The notes under the pieces: model-generated
Databases searched by the model: none
The model's input: only the letters and a program-made list of their open reading frames with translations
Told to the model about the DNA's origin: nothing
Shown here: in pieces, positions 59,961 through 64,000 of the stretch
Numbering within the stretch: the first letter of the stretch is position 1
Layout of the letters: each line of letters opens with the position of its first letter
Assembly: GCF_022682495.2 (NCBI RefSeq)
Contig: NC_071392.1
Coordinates: 107,002,896-107,066,895 of the forward strand
Reading direction: 5' to 3'
DNA length: 64,000 nucleotides
Origin: Desmodus rotundus
Taxonomy: Eukaryota > Chordata > Mammalia > Chiroptera > Phyllostomidae
Translations under genes and position numbers: made by a program

Positions 59961-61084
59961 TTTCTAGCTGGCCTGTCAATAGCTTGTTGATGGGCCGTTA
60001 TCTGAGTTTCACACTGTACTGGGCTCTGTGTAAAACTTTGTTAAAAGTTGAGAGGCAGAGGTTGTCCTCAAGAAGATGGCAACCTCAGTAGGAAGATAGA
60101 ACCATGCAAACAAAGAGTTTAAGTGGGGCCGTTGATCTCTAGTGCTTAGTCCAACAGTTCTGGTCATGACATTGGCCTTGGGTCGGCACTGACAGTCAAC
60201 CCAAGCATGACCAGTAACCAGAAGGTGCCAGTAAATATTTATGGAACCAGCAGAAGACAGAGAAATGCAGAGCACTCAGAAACTAGGCTTTGAGCCAGAA
60301 AGCAGATCCAGGGCTTCAGAGATGCCACATCTGTTTCACCGTGAACCATACAGATGGCGAGCCTGACTCGGTTCCTGAAGAAGGAGGCCCTCAGGCAGCT
60401 CATCCACCCCAATGGGAGAGAGAGAGACTGATCACCAACTCTTGAGACAGAAATAGGTGTTCACCAACCTGCAGGACTCATTCTCTTCCAATACGGTGTA
60501 CCCTACGGGTTAACCACCCACAACCTCTCCACCAACAGACTCCATAACTAGCATCTGTATTTTTTAATTTTTCCATTCACTCATTTATTCATTCTATGAC
60601 TGCTAATTACATTCAATGTTACATACTAAATGCAGATCTGGCTCCAAAATGTGAACTTTTACCCAATATGACACACTTCCTCTCTGTAATAAGAAAGGGG
60701 GCCCTCTGTGTGCGCCATGTCCAGGCAAAAGAGAAGGTCATCTTCAGCCTCTTCCCCAGAACTATTAGGATTATGGGACATCGGGGTAACCCCACGCCAG
60801 AGCACAGCAGGGGCTGCTGGAACGCTCTGTGATGTACAGGGAAATCAGAAGCTGGCTGATTCTCAGAATCAGATGGTGGTTTTATCAGTCTTGAGGTCAC
60901 AGGTACATGGGGTCCTCCCTGATGAATGGGACATCAGTTCCAAGCCCAGCCATTTCGCACAGGGAGGCAGCAGAGCATTCGTCCTGAAGTTCTTTTCCTA
61001 GTTGTCGCTAATGCAAAGAGCCAAAGATGCAATCCTTTTCTTCTCTCAGGTCCCCCATGGGGCCTTGGGCAGTGCTCTGCATAT

Positions 61085-61651
61085 GATGGGGGGGGGGGCT
61101 TCACCTGCAGGGCCCCCCCCCCCCCCCCCGCCTCAGCCACCACAGATGAGAATAAGTCTACCAAGACATGATCTGCTTGGGGAGGAAAGGTGGCCAATCT
61201 CTCAAAGGAGAAGGGCCAAGAGCCTTTCCTTCAATGGGCTTTTATTGGGTTCAATTTGCATGGGAATACAGGTGAAGATCATCAATCACTGTCAGGCACT
61301 AAGGATCAAACAATAGATAACAAACAAAGAACTCTGAGGGCTTATTCTTGAGTTAGGGTCAGTTAGCTAAAGGGCTATAAGATTTTGGGAAACAAACTCA
61401 TTTCAGGCTTGGACCCTTATCATTTAAATTGAGGGTATTAGCAAAGCAGGTTTCACAGGATTTTATGCATTCTTTCTTAGGCCTGATTGCCCTGGGGAAT
61501 CCGCCCTTTCCAGCACAGGACTGCACCGCCCTCTGTCATTGTTTCAGGCTTCAGTCAGGCAGGGGAAGTAAGGCAGCTAAGAGATTAGGAGACTTCTTGC
61601 AGACAGAATGAGGACTCAGGCTATGTCAAAGCTGAGGGGGTAAGGGTCCAT
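61085..61651 (-). mobile_element. Probable 3' LTR of a gammaretrovirus-like ERV, antisense
   Basis: Reading the minus strand, a polypurine tract (61654-61665, agaaaaaggggg) is followed by taatggacccttaccccc as the U3 start, a TATA-like atgcataaaa (61461-61470), an aataaaagccc polyadenylation signal (61236-61246), and a G/C-homopolymer-rich end. Spacing of about 220 bases from TATA to the signal and a length of about 570 bases fit class I retroviral LTRs. The exact 3' boundary and any target duplication are unclear. Alternative: an unrelated bat LTR family with a chance purine tract. Confidence 0.5.
61088..61129. repeat. G11 and C17 homopolymers facing each other
   Basis: G11 at 61088-61098 and C17 at 61113-61129, separated by cttcacctgcagg plus one base. 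The two can pair as a hairpin; they lie in the presumed end of the LTR. Confidence 0.85.
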
Positions 61652-62090
61652 TACCCCCTTTTTCTACAGCCCCCCAAGTCCTTCCCTGTGGGCCTCTTCA
61701 TGACCATGTCTGTCTTAGGTTGTCCCTCCCTTGAGGAATCTTACCCATCATTGGCTAACTGGTCAGGCTCAGGGCCAAGCAGGGTAAAGTAAAGTGGGCA
61801 GAGGTGGCGCCCCTGCCAGGGAGATAAGCTTTGTCTCCTTAGTGGCTTATGGTCCCAAGGTCTCTGACTCAGCCTTAACCATGGGGGTTTACAGCTTCTG
61901 AAACCAGGCAGGGCGGTTCCCAACATATGATCGTGGCTCAGGAATGAATTTCTGGTGGTTGATGCCCCACAGAAACCCGAAAATTTCTTTTCTGCCTCTT
62001 TCTGGGTGCATGAACATAAGTAATGCCCACCCAATTTTTGCTCCCTGTCCACTGGCTCCCAGGCAAGCCCATGTGGCACCTCCCAACTAT
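61652..62090 (-). mobile_element. Internal 3' sequence of the ERV (remnant)
   Basis: Directly upstream (minus strand) of the polypurine tract. A 112-residue open frame (61741-62079, minus) covers most of it but shows no domain I recognise; it may be decayed pol/env-region or non-coding 3' sequence. No 5' LTR, primer-binding site, gag or pol is visible further right, where a MIR starts at about 62096, so the element is truncated. Confidence 0.35.
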
Positions 62091-62095
62091 AGTGA

Positions 62096-62232
62096 TACAG
62101 TGATAGCTAACATTTAGTGATTTACCAAGCACCTTGTATGCATGATCTTATTTAATCTTTAACACTTCTATGAGAAATGTCTCATGTTATCCCATTTTGC
62201 CTATGAGGAAGCCAGGTCTTAGAAAGGATAAT
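62096..62232 (-). repeat. MIR SINE near exon D, antisense
   Basis: agctaacatttagtgattta, ccaagcaccttgtatgcatg, atcttatttaatctttaaca, cccattttgcctatgaggaa gcc. It ends about 65 bases before exon D. Confidence 0.6.
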
Positions 62233-62298
62233 CATTGATATTATGCCTTTTGCAAGCTTTGACGAGAGGCCCTTCACTGTGCTTTCCTCTGTTGCCAG

Positions 62299-62335
62299 GG
62301 GTACCATCGGCCTCGGCACTACATTGCAACTCAAG
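62299..62335 (+). CDS. PTPRT: PTPRT coding exon D (37-nt exon, GYHRPRHYIATQ)
   Basis: This very short exon starts in phase 0 and carries GYHRPRHYIATQ plus the first base of a Gly codon. YIATQGP, completed by exon E, is a signature of classical PTP domains and packs near the catalytic site. GYHRPRHYIATQ matches PTPRT; PTPRM has N for the second R and PTPRK has a different GYQRPS sequence. The acceptor is gttgccag with a modest pyrimidine tract, and the donor is gtgagt, close to consensus. A 37-nt exon at this place is, as I recall, a conserved feature of receptor PTP genes. A MIR fragment ends about 65 bases upstream, and an ERV fragment lies within 1.2 kb on the opposite strand. Confidence 0.95.

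Positions 62336-64000
<1,665 letters not shown>

Noticed and set aside
61741..62079. 112-residue minus ORF as an intact viral protein
   Set aside because: No domain recognised, and the element is truncated; described only as a possible ERV remnant.

Overview
The window is vertebrate, and specifically mammalian, intronic DNA carrying five short coding exons of one large gene on the + strand. The exons, joined by standard GT-AG introns, encode the juxtamembrane segment and the first part of the membrane-proximal (D1) catalytic domain of a type IIB receptor protein tyrosine phosphatase. The peptides match PTPRT (RPTP-rho) better than its paralogues PTPRM, PTPRK and PTPRU. The exons total 488 nt (188, 88, 77, 37 and 98 nt), keep one continuous frame across five splice junctions, and cover about 163 residues. 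The extracellular region and transmembrane helix lie upstream of the window. The WPD loop, the Cys signature loop and domain D2 lie downstream.

The organism looks like a bat, probably a yangochiropteran. A tRNA-derived SINE at 31207-31369 has the head, A/B boxes and tail of the bat VES family. Two compact hAT-type DNA transposons (1981-2248 and 34229-34418) resemble bat non-autonomous hATs. L1 3' ends at 13745-14010 and 32062-32385 look bat-like. The family assignments come from memory of consensus sequences, not from a database search.

Layout: 1-22408 is the end of a large intron; exon A is 22409-22596; a 17.8-kb intron follows; exon B is 40412-40499; a 14.1-kb intron follows; exon C is 54584-54660; a 7.6-kb intron follows; exon D is 62299-62335; a 1.3-kb intron follows; exon E is 63647-63744; then intron to the end. 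The introns are packed with old mammalian repeats (L2, MIR, MER5/Charlie-type hAT, MaLR-type LTRs, L1M) and some younger bat elements. On the minus strand, 0.6-1.2 kb upstream of exon D, lies what looks like the 3' end of a gammaretrovirus-like endogenous retrovirus: a polypurine tract, U3, TATA-like box and AATAAA signal.

No other protein-coding gene, functional RNA gene, CpG-island promoter, operon, CRISPR array or bacterial feature is supported. Most long ORFs are chance open frames in introns. I found no new biological system. The points most worth a second look are the ERV fragment, the splice-site details (a tandem NAGNAG acceptor at exon A, a TC microsatellite forming the exon C polypyrimidine tract, a weak exon C donor), the hAT foldback element, and several AT-rich, homeodomain-motif-rich intronic blocks that could be conserved enhancers.
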